64,000 nucleotides of DNA from the NCBI GenBank assembly GCA_010279815.1, contig QEOQ01000226.1, positions 1,703,024 through 1,767,023 on the forward strand, read 5' to 3'. The notes beneath the pieces were generated by a model. That model was given only the letters and a program-made list of their open reading frames with translations. It did no database searches and was not told the DNA's origin. Positions 49,985-61,385 of the stretch are shown piece after piece; the stretch's first letter is position 1; each line of letters starts with the position of its first letter. Both the position numbers and the translations under genes were made by a program. The DNA is from Brachionus plicatilis. Lineage: Eukaryota > Rotifera > Eurotatoria > Ploima > Brachionidae.

Positions 49985-51655
49985 TCTTAATACCTTATTC
50001 ATTCGATACTAAGATTATTTCAGATGGAAAATTTGACTTGTTTATCAACCAAAAATTCGATAAACTGTCATCTTCGTTATAACTTATTTTTTGTATTGTT
50101 CCAATTCATTTTAAATTTTGCTTTATCATCATTTACTTCTTCGCTTAAATTAGATTTATTTAAAAAGCTAAAAAATTTTCGGCATTTTGTAGGCGATTTT
50201 AAGAGACTAACACTTTTGCTGCTTTTGATTTTTTTGTCAATTGTTTTGAGCTACATGGAATGGTTTTTTCCTTGTTAAAAGAATTTTCATCTTCCTTCCA
50301 AGGGCCTATATTTTTCCATTCATGGTATAATTGTTCTTCTAAGCCTTTTGAAAACATCAGCTTTTCATCCGAATTTATATCTGAAATTTCTAACCATTCA
50401 TTTTTAAATAAGGGATCCAAGAAAGAAGATATATACCATGAATATTCATTTGTAATCTTGTTTGACAAATCTTAGATTCCAGCGAATCCCGTCTTGATTT
50501 GAGTCCTCAATTCATAAATAAATGGTTTCATGCTGTTATTTACCTGTATTAAATATATGAAATATCTAAATGTTGAATAAGTTGGAATAAGCTTGGCACT
50601 ACTTGGCTTAAAGTCGAATACTGTTCTCCTTGGATTTCATTTGTAACATATTCAATTGGTTCTAAAATTTTGATAACGTCTGCCAATCTTGAATAATCAT
50701 TCTGAGTTTAAATTAATCCATGGTAATCGAAATATTTAAGACCATCATTTAAGTCCGAAGATTTGATCTTGCAAATAGCCCTCAAGCAATTAATCTAACT
50801 ATTCCAGCGTACTTTGATAGGTTGGGGAATAAAATTGTAATTTATTTATGTTAAATAAGTGGCAAACACTTTTTTTTGTTTATATTATAATGATATTGTT
50901 GTACATTTTGAGATAATACGCTTAACATTGTAAATTTTAACAAGGCTTTTTTTAACAACAAGCTGTAGGCTATGTGCAAAGCATCTCAAATTTTACAATC
51001 CCGAATTAAGAAAAATGTCGCTCCCAGAGGTATTCTCTGTTAGATCTATTTCATCTTCAGAGCTAGTAATTTCGCTTTCAGTGTTAGTTGTTCTTTCTTC
51101 ATAAATCGGTTCAGTTAAGTCGAACTCATCTTCACCGACAAGATTCATAAGCCTGCCTATTTTCACCATATTTGAACCATTTTCAGTTCCTATTCGCACT
51201 AATTTTTTTACGAATAGCGAATTCATCAATAATATTGTCAAGTTCACTTTTGATAGCTATTCCAGGAGTGTAATTTATGTTTTTACAACGAATAACGTAC
51301 GTATTGAATTCTAAATTTTCGTTTAAAAATGGATTGTAATTCCGAGAAATGACCTTAGTCGTCGATCAGTCTAAAAATCTGTGGTCAGTGAAACAGATCG
51401 AATTTTTGATAATATTTCAATTTTTGACATTTTAGAAATCGCTTTATTTTGTAAATTTAATAGATTTGTTCTTGATGTAAGCTTCCATTTTTTGTACATA
51501 AGTGAAATGAAATTTCATAAAGCTTCACATTCTACCAAGCGATTAGGGAGACCACATTCAATAATTAAATATTTGAAAATAAAATCGTTATTTATTTCTG
51601 TCGTCGAGGTTTTTTTTATTATTAACGATAAATCGAAGCTGTTAATTAGTTAGGA
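49985..51655 (-). pseudogene. hAT transposase pseudogene
   Basis: Minus-strand reading, with repeated frame changes and stops, gives the hAT transposase blocks in order. First a segment like KLTSRTNLLNLQNKAISKM; then SKIRSVSLTTDF followed by TD (core TTD.W motif) and GIAIKSELDNIIDEF; next VRIGTENGSNMVKIGRL (family VTDNGSNMVKA). After these come LRCFAHSLQLVVKKSL (CFAH.LQL), DVIKILEPIEYVTNEIQGEQ, and SSFLDPLFKN with the C-terminal dimerisation-like DDSLSNFWLINKS. It is hopelessly disrupted and has an inserted or decayed region near 50800-50900. It ends about 80 bp from the nuclear-receptor exon, on the same strand and directly downstream of it. Terminal repeats were not identified. Confidence 0.8.
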
Positions 51656-51738
51656 AGATTTATTAATTGGCCAAATAAAAATTAAAATTAGTTATAAATT
51701 TACAAAAATTAAAAAATTTACAATTTATATTTTTTTGC

Positions 51739-52335
51739 TTAAAAATTTTTTTTCTTAATCATGCCAACATCGACACACTTTTTCAGCCTGCAATATCGGC
51801 AATTTGTGTGCGTGTCTCGGTTTATTGTACAATTTTCGTCTTTCTTGCATGAGAAAGACTCGAAAGCATATCGCTTAAAAAAGCTTTTGCATCTTACGCA
51901 TGTGGAAACGCCATAGTGAATGCCCGGTCGCCACAAACCAGGCAAGAATTTACTTGAACAGATGGTGGAACTGGGCTTTTGATTTCTAGCTGCTGAATTG
52001 ATGATGATAAATCAAGATGGAAGTTCTCCCTGGATGGAGAATCTTCCTCTTCCATCCTCTTTCTGCCTCTTTCTACTTCCTCTATTTTCGACATCATGCA
52101 ATCCATGTCAATTTTATTCTCCTCACAGCGCTTCGACTCGTCCTCTATATTAGTCGATTCGTCGTCCAGTCTCAGCTCAAACTCACTATCGACCATTGTT
52201 GACTTTTCTGAGTCGGTCACGTTCAGACGGATGCGCTTGATGTGGTTGGGTAAATCGGTGTCGGCCTTTCGCTTCGAGTTTTTGCACACTTCTTTTAGCG
52301 GAAGCGACAATTTGGTTTTGAAAGAAGCAGATTCT
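51739..52335 (-). pseudogene. nuclear receptor DNA-binding exon, frameshifted
   Basis: The exon begins after an acceptor at 52336 (TTTTAG). It encodes a charged linker of about 140 residues, then NSCLVCGDR. At 51921-51930 the frame breaks: the family has two residues between CGDR and GIHYGV, but here the DNA is seven nucleotides short, so the next block is in another frame. That block reads GIHYGVSTCVRCKSFFKRYAF, then SCKKDENC, NCRYCRLKKCVDVGMIKKK, and a stop. All eight zinc cysteines exist across the two frames. The P-box reads VRCKS, not the common EGCKG/A. No ligand-binding domain follows; a dead hAT element lies there. Upstream exons were not found. It could be a pseudogene, a sequencing indel in a working receptor, or an LBD-less receptor like the Knirps group. 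Confidence 0.75.
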
Positions 52336-52924
52336 CTAAAATTAAAATTTAACAATTGACAATGATTTAAACAAAATTGATGTTGTAGAGGAGCCAGATA
52401 ATGAATTGGGAAAAAAATAAAAGGATAAAATTTAGCATTTCTATCTATTCTGTTTTTCCTTAAACTTTAAATTCTTAATTTTTCCTTCTTTTTTTTAAAT
52501 TTAATTTTATTGAATATTTTTAATTAATTTTTTGTTCTGAAGGAGATTAAGCTCGGGCAGATAAACAAACAAAGAATAATAAAATATAATAAATAATATT
52601 AATTGAAAATTACATTTTAACTTATATTTTTTATTTCTTATTCTTTTCTTTAAATTCAACTTTTTAATTGTATTTTTTTTTTAGATTTTGTATTTTTTAT
52701 GTCTCAAGGAGTTTAAGTTCGGAAGTAAAACTCATATCCAACCTTATTTCTCTAAGATCTAATCAATAAGTTGATATGCTTTTTTAATTAAAATTGAATT
52801 AGTTAGAAAATGCCCTGGAATATTTTCCAAATATAAACCCTTAATTTAATTTTTACTCTCACTAAAAAATGTAAGAGTTAATTTCGAAATAGAAAATAAC
52901 TCAAGTTTAGACTTCTTAGACACA
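52336..52924. other. AT-rich stretch upstream of receptor exon
   Basis: Must contain the end of an intron of the nuclear-receptor gene. No further exon recognised. Confidence 0.4.
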
Positions 52925-53621
52925 TATGATTGATACTATAATGGAAGCAGTTTTCAACCGAGATCCGACACCTTGAATAAAGAGTTATCTTCTGGACGGA
53001 CCTAGTGATACCGGAAAGACTTATGTTATTAATGTAATTATTTAGCTTAAATTATCATTAATAAAAAATTTTTTAAGATTTGTCTATTTTTAGCTTCTCG
53101 ATCATCGTCTTCGTCACCGCAATTTATCAATTATACCAACTGCATTCACTGGCATTGCTTCAGCACTATTAATCGGAGGTGGGCAGACTTTGCACTCAAA
53201 ATTTAAAATTCCCATTCCAACTACTACTTCGTCGGTGAGCAACATAAACATGCATTCGGCTCAAGCTCAACTACTGTGAGAATGCAGTTAATTTATGATT
53301 GACGAAGTTTCTATGGTGTCGCTAAATATTCTGGAATGCGTTGATGACCTGCTGAGAGACGTCACGCAATTGCCTGAAATTCCATTTGGAGGCAAAGTAA
53401 TGTTGCTCACTGGGGACTTTCGGCAATGTTGTCCAGTCTCAGACAACGAAAATATTGAATCAAGCTTATTGATGTGTATCAAAATTTCGCCACTATGGAC
53501 TCGGTTCACAAAACCTAGTTTGCCACTCAATGTAAGAGCTGATCCGAACGAGCACGAGTTCAAAAACTGGCTCATGGAAATTGGTGATGGATTTAGCCGT
53601 GTGTATGACAATGTGTATTAA
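52925..53621 (+). pseudogene. Helitron-type PIF1 helicase relic
   Basis: Helicase motifs in order: Walker A LLDGPSDTGKTYVIN (52975-53030), a gap of about 65 bp, then TAFTGIASALLIGGGQTLHS. Next come FMIDEVSMVS (DEVS Walker B), FGGKVMLLTGDFRQCCPVSD and NVRADPNEHEFKNWLMEIGD, and the frame ends at 53621. The GGKV.LLTGDFRQ and R..P.E.EF..WLM.IGDG blocks are typical of the RepHel helicase carried by Helitron transposons more than of cellular PIF1. In-frame stops at about 53278 and 53290 and the lack of both the N-terminal Rep domain and the C-terminal helicase motifs mark it as a dead fragment. Confidence 0.75.
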
Positions 53622-54200
53622 TTTAACTTAATTAATTATTTTTATATACAAACAAAAAAAAAACTCGCCAAAGGATCCTGAATTAGTTGGCTCTTTACAA
53701 AATGGACCTCGTGATTGTCTTTTTATTCGTTTAAGTTAATTTTTCTGTGCGTTAAAGTAAATTTCATGTAATTCATTATTCAAGTAAATTTTTAATGCTG
53801 TTAGTGTTTATTTTTTTTTCCGGAAAAAAACTATTTATTTATAATAAAAAGGTATTTAGTTAAGCGTTAAACGACTTTTTCGATAATTAATTTATTTATT
53901 TGTTTACCGAGCTAATGTCCCTTGAACATAAATGACAAAAATAACATAATTACAAATAAATGCAAAATGAAAAAAAAAAATAAGATAAAGTAAATATAAA
54001 AAGGATCTAGTTAACCATCGTTCACATATAATTCGAACAATTCTTGTTCTCGGGTTTGTGAACAGCTAGTTCACCTAATTTTCTTGTTCACGAAAAGGTT
54101 AACCAAAATAGAATAAGGTGATCAAATTTCAAACTAGCTGAGAAACTTTTAGATTTGGTGAAAAAATTGAAAAGAAAAGCCATTTATTGAATAGAATGCA
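53622..54200. other. AT-rich spacer left of the pogo-like element
   Basis: No gene recognised; in particular no upstream URB1 coding sequence was found on this side of the transposon. Short repeats of GTTCAC occur at 54018-54105 (TCGTTCACATA, TGTTCACGAA). Confidence 0.45.
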
Positions 54201-55768
54201 TACCGTATACCCTTGTCCAGAATTGCATGCAATTAAACCCAAAATTGATTTTAAGTGCATGCATCCCGTACCATCTCTCCCATGTTAACCCAACCCTTTT
54301 GATTAACCCGTGCATTTATCCGGTCTCTTTGGTTTTAAGAGTGGCTTTTACTGCTAAGAATTAAAAAATGAAGTTGTGCTGTAAAAAAAAATTTGAATTT
54401 TTATGCGGCATCTATTATTAAGGACAATGATAAATCTAGTCTTAGGATTTTGGTTTAGACGCTGGGACTAAAATTGGAAAAAATAGAAAAATTAAAAAAA
54501 TGAATTTTAAATCATTTTTTTTTATAAAAACTATGAAAAATGATTTAAGCGAGGCTTTAAAACTTAGAAATTTTCAAAAAAAATGAAATGCATGTAAATA
54601 AAAATTTGTTTCATGCTCTCTCTTTTTTCTTGTCCAAAAAAATAGTGTCCTAGCTACACTAGTATTTTAATATTTTTGTGATTATTTTTTGATAAAAATA
54701 AAATTTTATAAATGGAGCCTGACATATCTATAGCACAAGAAATGGAAGTCGATCCGAATTCAGTGCTTTCAAGTATTGATTCAAACGAGACATCAAATCC
54801 AAATTTAAAGCGAATTCGTTACAATCTGGAGAATAAAGCTAAGGTTCTTTATTTTCACAAACAGGGAAACAGTATCAACAAGTGTGCCAAACACTTCAGC
54901 ATAGATATGCGTTTAAAAGTAAATGGAAATCTTCTAAAGTTAGAATCGACAATTTTATCAAAAAATTAAAAAGGTCAATTTTTTTTTTGGACTCAGCCCC
55001 CTGTCACTTGACTAAGAGTGTAAAAGATGAATAGCAAGTGAATGGTATTGTCACCAATTTTATTCCACCGCGCATGACTAATTTATTACAACCAGCCGAT
55101 GTTTGCTGGTTTGCTTCAATTAAAAAAAAATCACAATAAATGGAAAAAATGGTTTTTGGTAACACAAAATCTCCAGTATATGTAAATGAGAATGAGCCAA
55201 GAAACGCCAATTTTGTTTCAAAATGATAAAAATCAAAATTTGAAACAACGAGGTAAGAGACCAGATAGTCCGAATACTATATATAATAAATTGAAGAATT
55301 GAAGCAAAAAATGCTTCAAAACAAAAAAAAAATTTAACCAATGACTAATTATAAAATATTTTTTTAATCGATTAGACAATTTTTCAATTTTAAAATTTTT
55401 TTCTAACTTTTAAAGCCGCGCTTAAATCATTTTTCATAATTTTTATAAAAAAAAATGATTTAAAATTCATTTTTTTAATTTTTCTATTTTTTCCAATTTT
55501 AGTCCCAGCGTCTAAACCAAAATCCTAAGACTAGATTTATCATTGTCCTTAATAATAGATGCCGCATAAAAATTCAAATTTTTTTTACAGCACAACTTCA
55601 TTTTTTAATTCTTAGCAATAAAAACCGCACTTAAAACCAAAGAGACCGGATAAATGCACGGGTTAATCAAAAGGGTTGGGTTAACATGGGAGAGATGGTA
55701 CGGGATGCATGCACTTAAAATCAATTTTGGGTTTAACTGCATGAAATACCGCGCAAGGGTATACGGTA
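54201..55768 (+). mobile_element. pogo/Tigger-like transposon, ~400-bp inverted repeats
   Basis: The element is bounded by TA at both ends, with TACCGTATACCCTTG at 54201 and its inverse CAAGGGTATACGGTA ending at 55768. The inverted repeats extend about 400 bp, to about 54590 and from about 55385, with high identity, for example GGGTTAATCAAAAGGGTTGG. TA target use fits the Tc1/mariner/pogo superfamily. Inside, 54712-54969 encodes an N-terminal transposase segment whose KRIRYNLENKAKVLYFHKQG and NSINKCAKHFSID form a helix-turn-helix. About 55040-55125 encodes IPPRMTNLLQPADVCWFASI, the DDE-endonuclease segment of pogo/Jerky-type transposases. The middle of the enzyme is deleted. Non-autonomous now. 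Its right end directly touches URB1-derived sequence. Confidence 0.85.
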
Positions 55769-56900
55769 GTTGACAGCGACTCCATAGTCGAGCAGCTGTC
55801 GTCCCTGGAAAACAAGCTTTCTTCCTTGTTTACCAAACAAGACCAGAATAACGAGCAGAAATTCGAGCTAATCGACTGCACCGACCTCAAGAACAAACTT
55901 AACGCCATCACTACCTCCCTGGTCACCAACAACTTCTCCATCATCAAAAAACACCTGGAGTCCAAGTCGAGCCCGGGCCTCATCCCCATCAAGCAGACTT
56001 GTGTCCGCCTGCTCATCCTGTGTGTCCACCACTCTTCCGATCTTGCCAAGTAAATCAGCTCCGAGTTCAATTCCTTCAACGAGACCAAAAATTGGCTCGA
56101 AAATTTTCTTCTCATCAAAAATTCTAAACTGCGCGACATGAGCCTCCAATTCGTCCTCACCTATCTTAAGTACATGTAGCCACCTTTCAACTGCCACGAC
56201 AATTTAATTTTGATAAAAAAATCCTCCTCAAATCCGACTCCAAATCGCCACTCACCCTCATCAACTGCTTCTTTGCTCACACTGGCTCCGACCTCGTCTC
56301 CAGTCTGGACTCTTTGTTCACCCAACTGCTGTACGGCGTGGTCCGCAACCAGCACTTTTCAAAAACAGATAAAATCCGCCTTTTTTCCGACCACATTTTG
56401 AGCAAAATATCATAGCTGTTGGAGTACGAAGGCGACGACCAGCACCACCAAGTCTCACAAAAGGTCATTCACTTTTTCAGGGTTTGTTCACGTCCACCAA
56501 ATTCGGAATTTCTTTCCATGACAAAAGCCTGGGACTAAAGTCTTACAAAAATATGAACCATCTCATTTTCAAACAGCTGATTGCGCTGGACTTCAACAAA
56601 GTGTACCAAATTGCCAATGGGCCAGACCTGTTTACTGCCACTCTCAGACAATGTCCCGATTTGACCCAAAAATTCATCAAAGTTAAACTAAAACAACTGG
56701 CCTCGGACATCCTGCTCTTTCTGAACTTTTTGACACTTTTTTCCACCAACAGTCCAAGCACGTCAGGTCCCTGCAGCGCTTTTTGCAAGGCATTGAACAC
56801 GAACACTTTCTGCTCGAGCTAATAATGGCCACGTCGATGCCCCTAGGGCTCAATTTTCACAAAGAGCTGAGCGAGCCCAAGCTCGAACCGGCTGTCTAAA
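55769..56900 (+). pseudogene. URB1: URB1 (nucleolar pre-ribosomal protein) fragment
   Basis: Plus-strand frames resemble the N-terminal half of URB1/NPA1, a scaffold for 60S ribosome assembly. Visible in order: DSIVEQLSSLENKLSSLF; KQTCVRLLILCVHHSSDLAK; a stop (56051-56053); KNSKLRDMSLQFVLTYLKYM; a stop (56177-56179). After a frame change follow SLFTQLLYGVVRNQHFSKTD, KIRLFSDHILSKIS and a third stop (about 56413). After another change come FTSTKFGISFHDKSLGLKS and the block around RQCPDLTQKF. After a shift near 56735 comes HFLLELIMATSMPLGLNF. So there are at least three stops and three frameshifts. It is intronless and clearly higher in G+C than its surroundings, as expected for former coding DNA, perhaps a processed copy. 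It starts exactly at the transposon's right end. Confidence 0.7.
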
Positions 56901-57899
56901 TTGTGTCACAGAATGGAAGGCTTTGGTTTAGAGCGAAAAAGAGTGGAGCGACAGCATGGGGATGACAATGGAAAAGAGCGCTAGGACTTATAAATATGTT
57001 ATGAATATAAAAAAAATTATAAATTTTAAAACATTAAATTGTCTGTCTTTAAGAGTTTTTATTAAATTTATTAAATAAATTAAAACTACTAAGGTTAAAA
57101 AAAGAGCTTTTTTAAAATTTTATTTATGAAAAAAAACTTGAAATGGGAACCATTCAGGAAATCGTTCAAAAAAAAAAATCAATATTTTAAGCTTTATATT
57201 AACTTATTAGATTACAATATTTATTTATTTATTTAAAAAATCATTTAAAAAATTTTGTTCTAAATAAATCTATGTAGTACTAGTCCTTACTGCTATAGCT
57301 GTACGTTACTACGCTACAGCTTGTGGATGAGATCCACGCAGTTATACTACTACTACTACTACTACTACATAACATGTCAATTATTTCTTTGGAAAAAAAT
57401 TTACTTTTTCTATTATTAAATAAAACATATTAAATTTCATATTTTGATATTTTGATCTTGATATAAAACTTCAATTTGTCGTAAATTTTATGAAAATAAC
57501 TTAGAATTACAAAAATTTGAGAAATATCGCCAGTTTTTGATAATCCCATTTTTTCCTCAAAATCAACACTAAACAATTTTTCATAAAATGCCATTTTGAT
57601 TTAAAAATAAAATTACAATTTTTATTTGTCAAAATTAATTAATTTTTAAAAATAGCACTTTTTTAAAATTTATCACAATTGTATGAAAATCAAAATTTTT
57701 GCTAATTCTGGTGGTGATTAAATTATATAAAAAATTAATTTAGTAAAAAATTTATAGAAAATTAATTTAGTAAAAAAAAAAAAAATATGAATTGAATAGA
57801 AATGAATTTTTATTAATTTTTTTCTGAGAGAAATTTGTAGAAAAAAAACATTAACAAAAAAATTTAAATATTTTGGTTTTTATAAAAAGGAATTATTCA
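56901..57899. other. AT-rich intergenic with TAC microsatellite
   Basis: No gene. Around 57275-57368 a short, less AT-rich segment (ending GATCCACGCAGT) runs into (TAC)n at 57345-57368. Such a tail is typical of the 3' end of a LINE or SINE, but the family is not identifiable. From 57370 there is loose similarity to one end of the GGCAA MITE family. Confidence 0.4.
57345..57368 (+). repeat. (TAC)8 microsatellite
   Basis: Eight TAC units, following a short G+C-richer segment that may be a retroelement tail. Confidence 0.8.
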
Positions 57900-58262
57900 T
57901 AAAAAATTAAAAAAAGTTTTAGTCAGCAGTTATAGAAGAGTTTTTACGTTTTGGATTTTGGAATTTATCATTTCAAAGCAGGTTTAATTTTGTGATGGTT
58001 TAGGATTTTGGCAGTAAATCTTTAACATAATCGAAGGGTGTTTTGAATTTTGTGAGTGTTCAGTTGGCTTGATTGTTTTTAAATTCACTCAATTCTTTTG
58101 CAATAATCACATGTTCAGATCTTGTTTTAAGGTATCTTATAAAGAGTCTTGCGGATGTCTTCTGTTCTCTTCTGTTTTGAGCGAAAATTTTTTAATAATT
58201 TTCAAAATCTTGTTTTGAATTTTCTGAAGTTTGCTTTTGATTTCCTCTGTACCAGAATTGCT
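57900..58262 (-). pseudogene. LINE reverse-transcriptase C-terminal relic
   Basis: The minus strand from 58262 reads NSGTEEIKSKLQKIQNKILK, then IIKKFSLKTEENRRHPQDSL, the W.....LQ.IQN..L.II.KF block that follows the polymerase domain in non-LTR retrotransposons. It then decays through several stops. A (TTTA)n-like A/T run adjoins it. Confidence 0.5.
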
Positions 58263-58864
58263 TATTTATTTATTTATTGATGAATTAACCTCCTATAAGG
58301 AGAAGTAAAAAAATATATAAAAATAATAATAATTAAAAGAAAAAATAAATAAAGAAGAAAAAGACCGATTTTGAAAGTTAGAAAGCAAGAGAACTTGGAC
58401 CAAAATTTATGAATTTATTTTATTTCAAATTAGCTCATTTAAGATAATTCTGTTATGTTTAAATTTTAAATTGCTAAGACATAACCAAATTGAATTAGAT
58501 ATACCTTCATTACAAATTAGATTATTCTTAATTTTTTCTTTAGGTTGACCTATATTTACTTTGATTTTTGAGGGTTCAATTTTAAATTACTTAGAAATAA
58601 GTAACAAGTCGGAAGGAAAAGATTTATTAGAAGGAGGTTCATTTAGCATAGATTTTATAATTTTTGATGAGGGATTATTGTAATTAATTGCATCAATAAA
58701 AGTTAGTTTCGTATAGGCTTAGAATTTTTCTATCACAAAAAATCATCATTTTTCTAAAATTTCTCTTTTTATTCTAAAAAAAATCTCGTGAAATAAAAAT
58801 ACTTAATTAAATTCAAAATATTTTTTTATAAAAATACTCTTTAATAAAGGAAAATATTTCGTAA
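58263..58864. other. AT-rich spacer, undetermined relic
   Basis: A short hairpin-bearing phrase (CCTCCTATAAGGAGA) at 58290-58305 follows TTTATTTATT. The minus strand at 58690-58580 has a scrap of open frame (FIDAINYNNPSSKIIKSM) I cannot place. Confidence 0.35.
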
Positions 58865-58873
58865 ATAGTAAAT

Positions 58874-59387
58874 GGCAACTTGAAGTTCATGATCATAATC
58901 AAATGAACAAAATTTAATTGATTCAAATCTTAATAAAAATGATGAAATTAGATTTTTTTAAATTTTTTTTAAATTAAACATAAGATGTTTATTATTTTAA
59001 TTTACAAAAAACAAATCTATTTTTTCTAATTGACCTTTAATTGATTCTTCTAAAATCTTTATTTGAAAATTTTAAAGACAAATTTAAAATCGACATTAAG
59101 GTATCCAAATTATGACTTTAAGTGATATTTTAATATTAATTAATATATATTACGGCGAAACAAAGTTAAATTTTGTATTGCAAAATTTCAAAATATTGAT
59201 TAAGAATTTTTTTGACTTCAGATAAAAATTCATATAATTTTCTATCTAATTATAGATTAAACAAATAATGTTTAATAAAGTATAGTCATTTATTATTAAA
59301 AAATTTCTACAAATTAACATTTTATTTGAATAAAAAACTAAAAATTTTGATTTGAAATTTACAATTGATCATGAACTTCAATTTGCC
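58874..59387. mobile_element. GGCAA-family MITE, 514 bp
   Basis: Ends GGCAACTTGAAGTTCATGAT and GATCATGAACTTCAATTTGCC-type sequence are inverted. ATAGTAAAT flanks both sides (58865-58873 and 59388-59396). The 9-bp match may be an 8-bp duplication plus a chance base. Confidence 0.75.
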
Positions 59388-59396
59388 ATAGTAAAT

Positions 59397-60212
59397 AATA
59401 TTTAATGGCACATTTACTTTAATATCAAACAGTTGTATAATTTTATCTCTATTCTCTTTTCTCAGATTTTTATTTATTTTCTTTTTTATCAAATTTAAAG
59501 GCTATCATTTAATTGACTAACAAAAAAAGCTTTTTTTGTCAGTAAAATAGGGATAATTTTGTCAGTATAAATTTATTAAATAGTCAGTTGAATAAATGTA
59601 TTTGTCAGTCCAAAGTGTATTTAATAGTACACTTAAAATAGTTTTTTTGTCACCCCCGAAAAATTAACCCCAAATTTAAATCTTGTCAATGTGACTTTGA
59701 AAAAATAAATCATCATTATCTTTATTCAGATTGAGTTTGTATTTTCATTGAAAGTTATTTCAGAGACCAGCTCTGGTAAAAGTAATATGACAAAGTTTAC
59801 TCTTATTTATTATGAAATCCCATTTGTTGCAAAATTTGTTAATATTTTATTTATTTATTTAAAAAATAATTTAGGCGAAGCCTTGGCTGGTTGGAATGGA
59901 GACTTAGTCCTTCCTTTCAGCCACATGATTGATTTTTGATACCACATAATCCAAAAAAATAAAATAATAAAATTTTTTTGAAAAAAGTTAAATTAGTTTG
60001 TTTAGTCTTTAAATTTTCCTATTAATGTTAAAAAAAAACAAATTTGCATAAAAGGAGTTAAAAACTCATTATGTAAAATTTAAGTAAAAAAAAAACGTTT
60101 TAATCCAAATTGAAAGATGTAAAATTAGAATAATGAATTAATGTAATTGGTGCTATTTTTAGGAAAAAATCGAATGGGGTGTTTTTTTGAAATTTTTTAA
60201 TATTGTGAATGG
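59397..60212. other. AT-rich intergenic
   Basis: No gene. A short G+C-richer phrase GGCGAAGCCTTGGCTGG lies at 59873-59889 after an A/T run, possibly a retroelement tail. Several TTGTCAGT words recur at 59536-59612. Confidence 0.4.
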
Positions 60213-61336
60213 CAAAGTTGTTTAAAAGTCACAAGTCCCAAGTCAAGTCCAAGTCCGGACGGCAATTTCAAGTTTGTGATCAATTTTTGATGCTCAAAAT
60301 GATCAAATCAAACAAAAAACTAATAAATAAATTGTTATTTCTTAATAGAAATAATGCAGAAATACATTTTTGGATTTAACCTACTAAAATATCAAAATGC
60401 ACAATGCAGAGTGCACACTATCCAACTGATGCTATTTTAAGTGGATAATTTTTTGCAGACTTTACTTTTAGATTTAACAAAGTATGTTAAAACCAAAAAT
60501 TTACCTCTGCACTAATTCTATTAAAAAATTAAAATTTATTTATATTTTTAATTTTATTTGATCATTTTGAGCATCAAAAATTGATCATGAACTTCAACTT
60601 GCCGTCCGGACTTGAATCTTTTTTTTTTAAAGTCCGGACTTTTTTTTTAATTTTTCATTCAAAAGTCCAAGTCAAGGCTTTAAAATTTAGCATTTTGAAG
60701 TTTCGTTCAAAAAGATCAGTTCAAAATCTTAAATTCGTATATATTTTGAATGGAATAAAGTGATAAAATAAAAATTTTGCACATGATGTAACAAAAAATG
60801 TTACATGTCTTGCTCAAAAAAAAAAATTTTAATTAACCAATTATTGATTTTCCAAAAAAACTGAATGAATGTTAAGTTGGTTTTGAAATAAAAATTTCGA
60901 AATTTAAAATTAAACACTTACAAAATTTTAAAATATTGCAAATAAAACTTCTTTTTTTACAACGACAAATAAATTGTCTTAAATTCGATTGATTTTAAAA
61001 GTCGATGATTAATTAAAAGAAAACTTTCAGAATTTATTTTCAAGGCTACTTGGTGTAACAACTTTTGTTACACATTGTTACATATTTTACAGGAGCAAAT
61101 TTTTTTCATTCATTGAAAAATTTTAATTAAGAACTTTTTTCTTGAACTTTTTGAACAAAACTTCACAATGCTTTAAAATTTTGAATACTGATATATGGCA
61201 AATCTTTTGCATTAGACAACCCAAGAGTATATAAATTTTTGGATGTGAAGCCTGATCTAGCAAATTTAAAAAAAAATTCTAGACTTGAACTTTTTTTAAT
61301 GGCTTGGACTTTTTTTGGGACTTTTAAACAACTCTG
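60213..61336. mobile_element. CAGAGTTG-family MITE, interrupted and composite
   Basis: The left end CAAAGTTGTTTAAAAGTCAC begins at 60213 and a right end TTTTAAACAACTCTG finishes at 61336. The body is interrupted by a second MITE (60261-60603). Flanks of the two outer ends do not match as a duplication, so this may be parts of two elements. TTGTTACA palindromes at 60784-60808 and 61053-61085 suggest further insertions. Confidence 0.5.
60261..60603. mobile_element. GGCAA-family MITE nested in another MITE
   Basis: Ends GGCAATTTCAAGTTTGTGAT and TGATCATGAACTTCAACTTGCC-type sequence; the inner arms ATCAATTTTTGATGCTCAAA are also inverted. The target duplication GTCCGGAC is exact (60253-60260 and 60604-60611) and is itself part of the host CAGAGTTG element (AAGTCCGGAC), so the order of insertion is clear. 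Confidence 0.85.
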
Positions 61337-61385
61337 GTTAATTGTATCTTGAAGAATTATTTCTATTTTTTTTTATACTCGAGTT

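Noticed and set aside
52925..53621. functional cellular PIF1 helicase
   Set aside because: It lacks later helicase motifs, has in-frame stops, and its blocks match Helitron helicases better.
56210..56401. serine/proline-rich open frame within the URB1 relic
   Set aside because: It is the wrong frame; the adjacent frame carries the URB1-like blocks.
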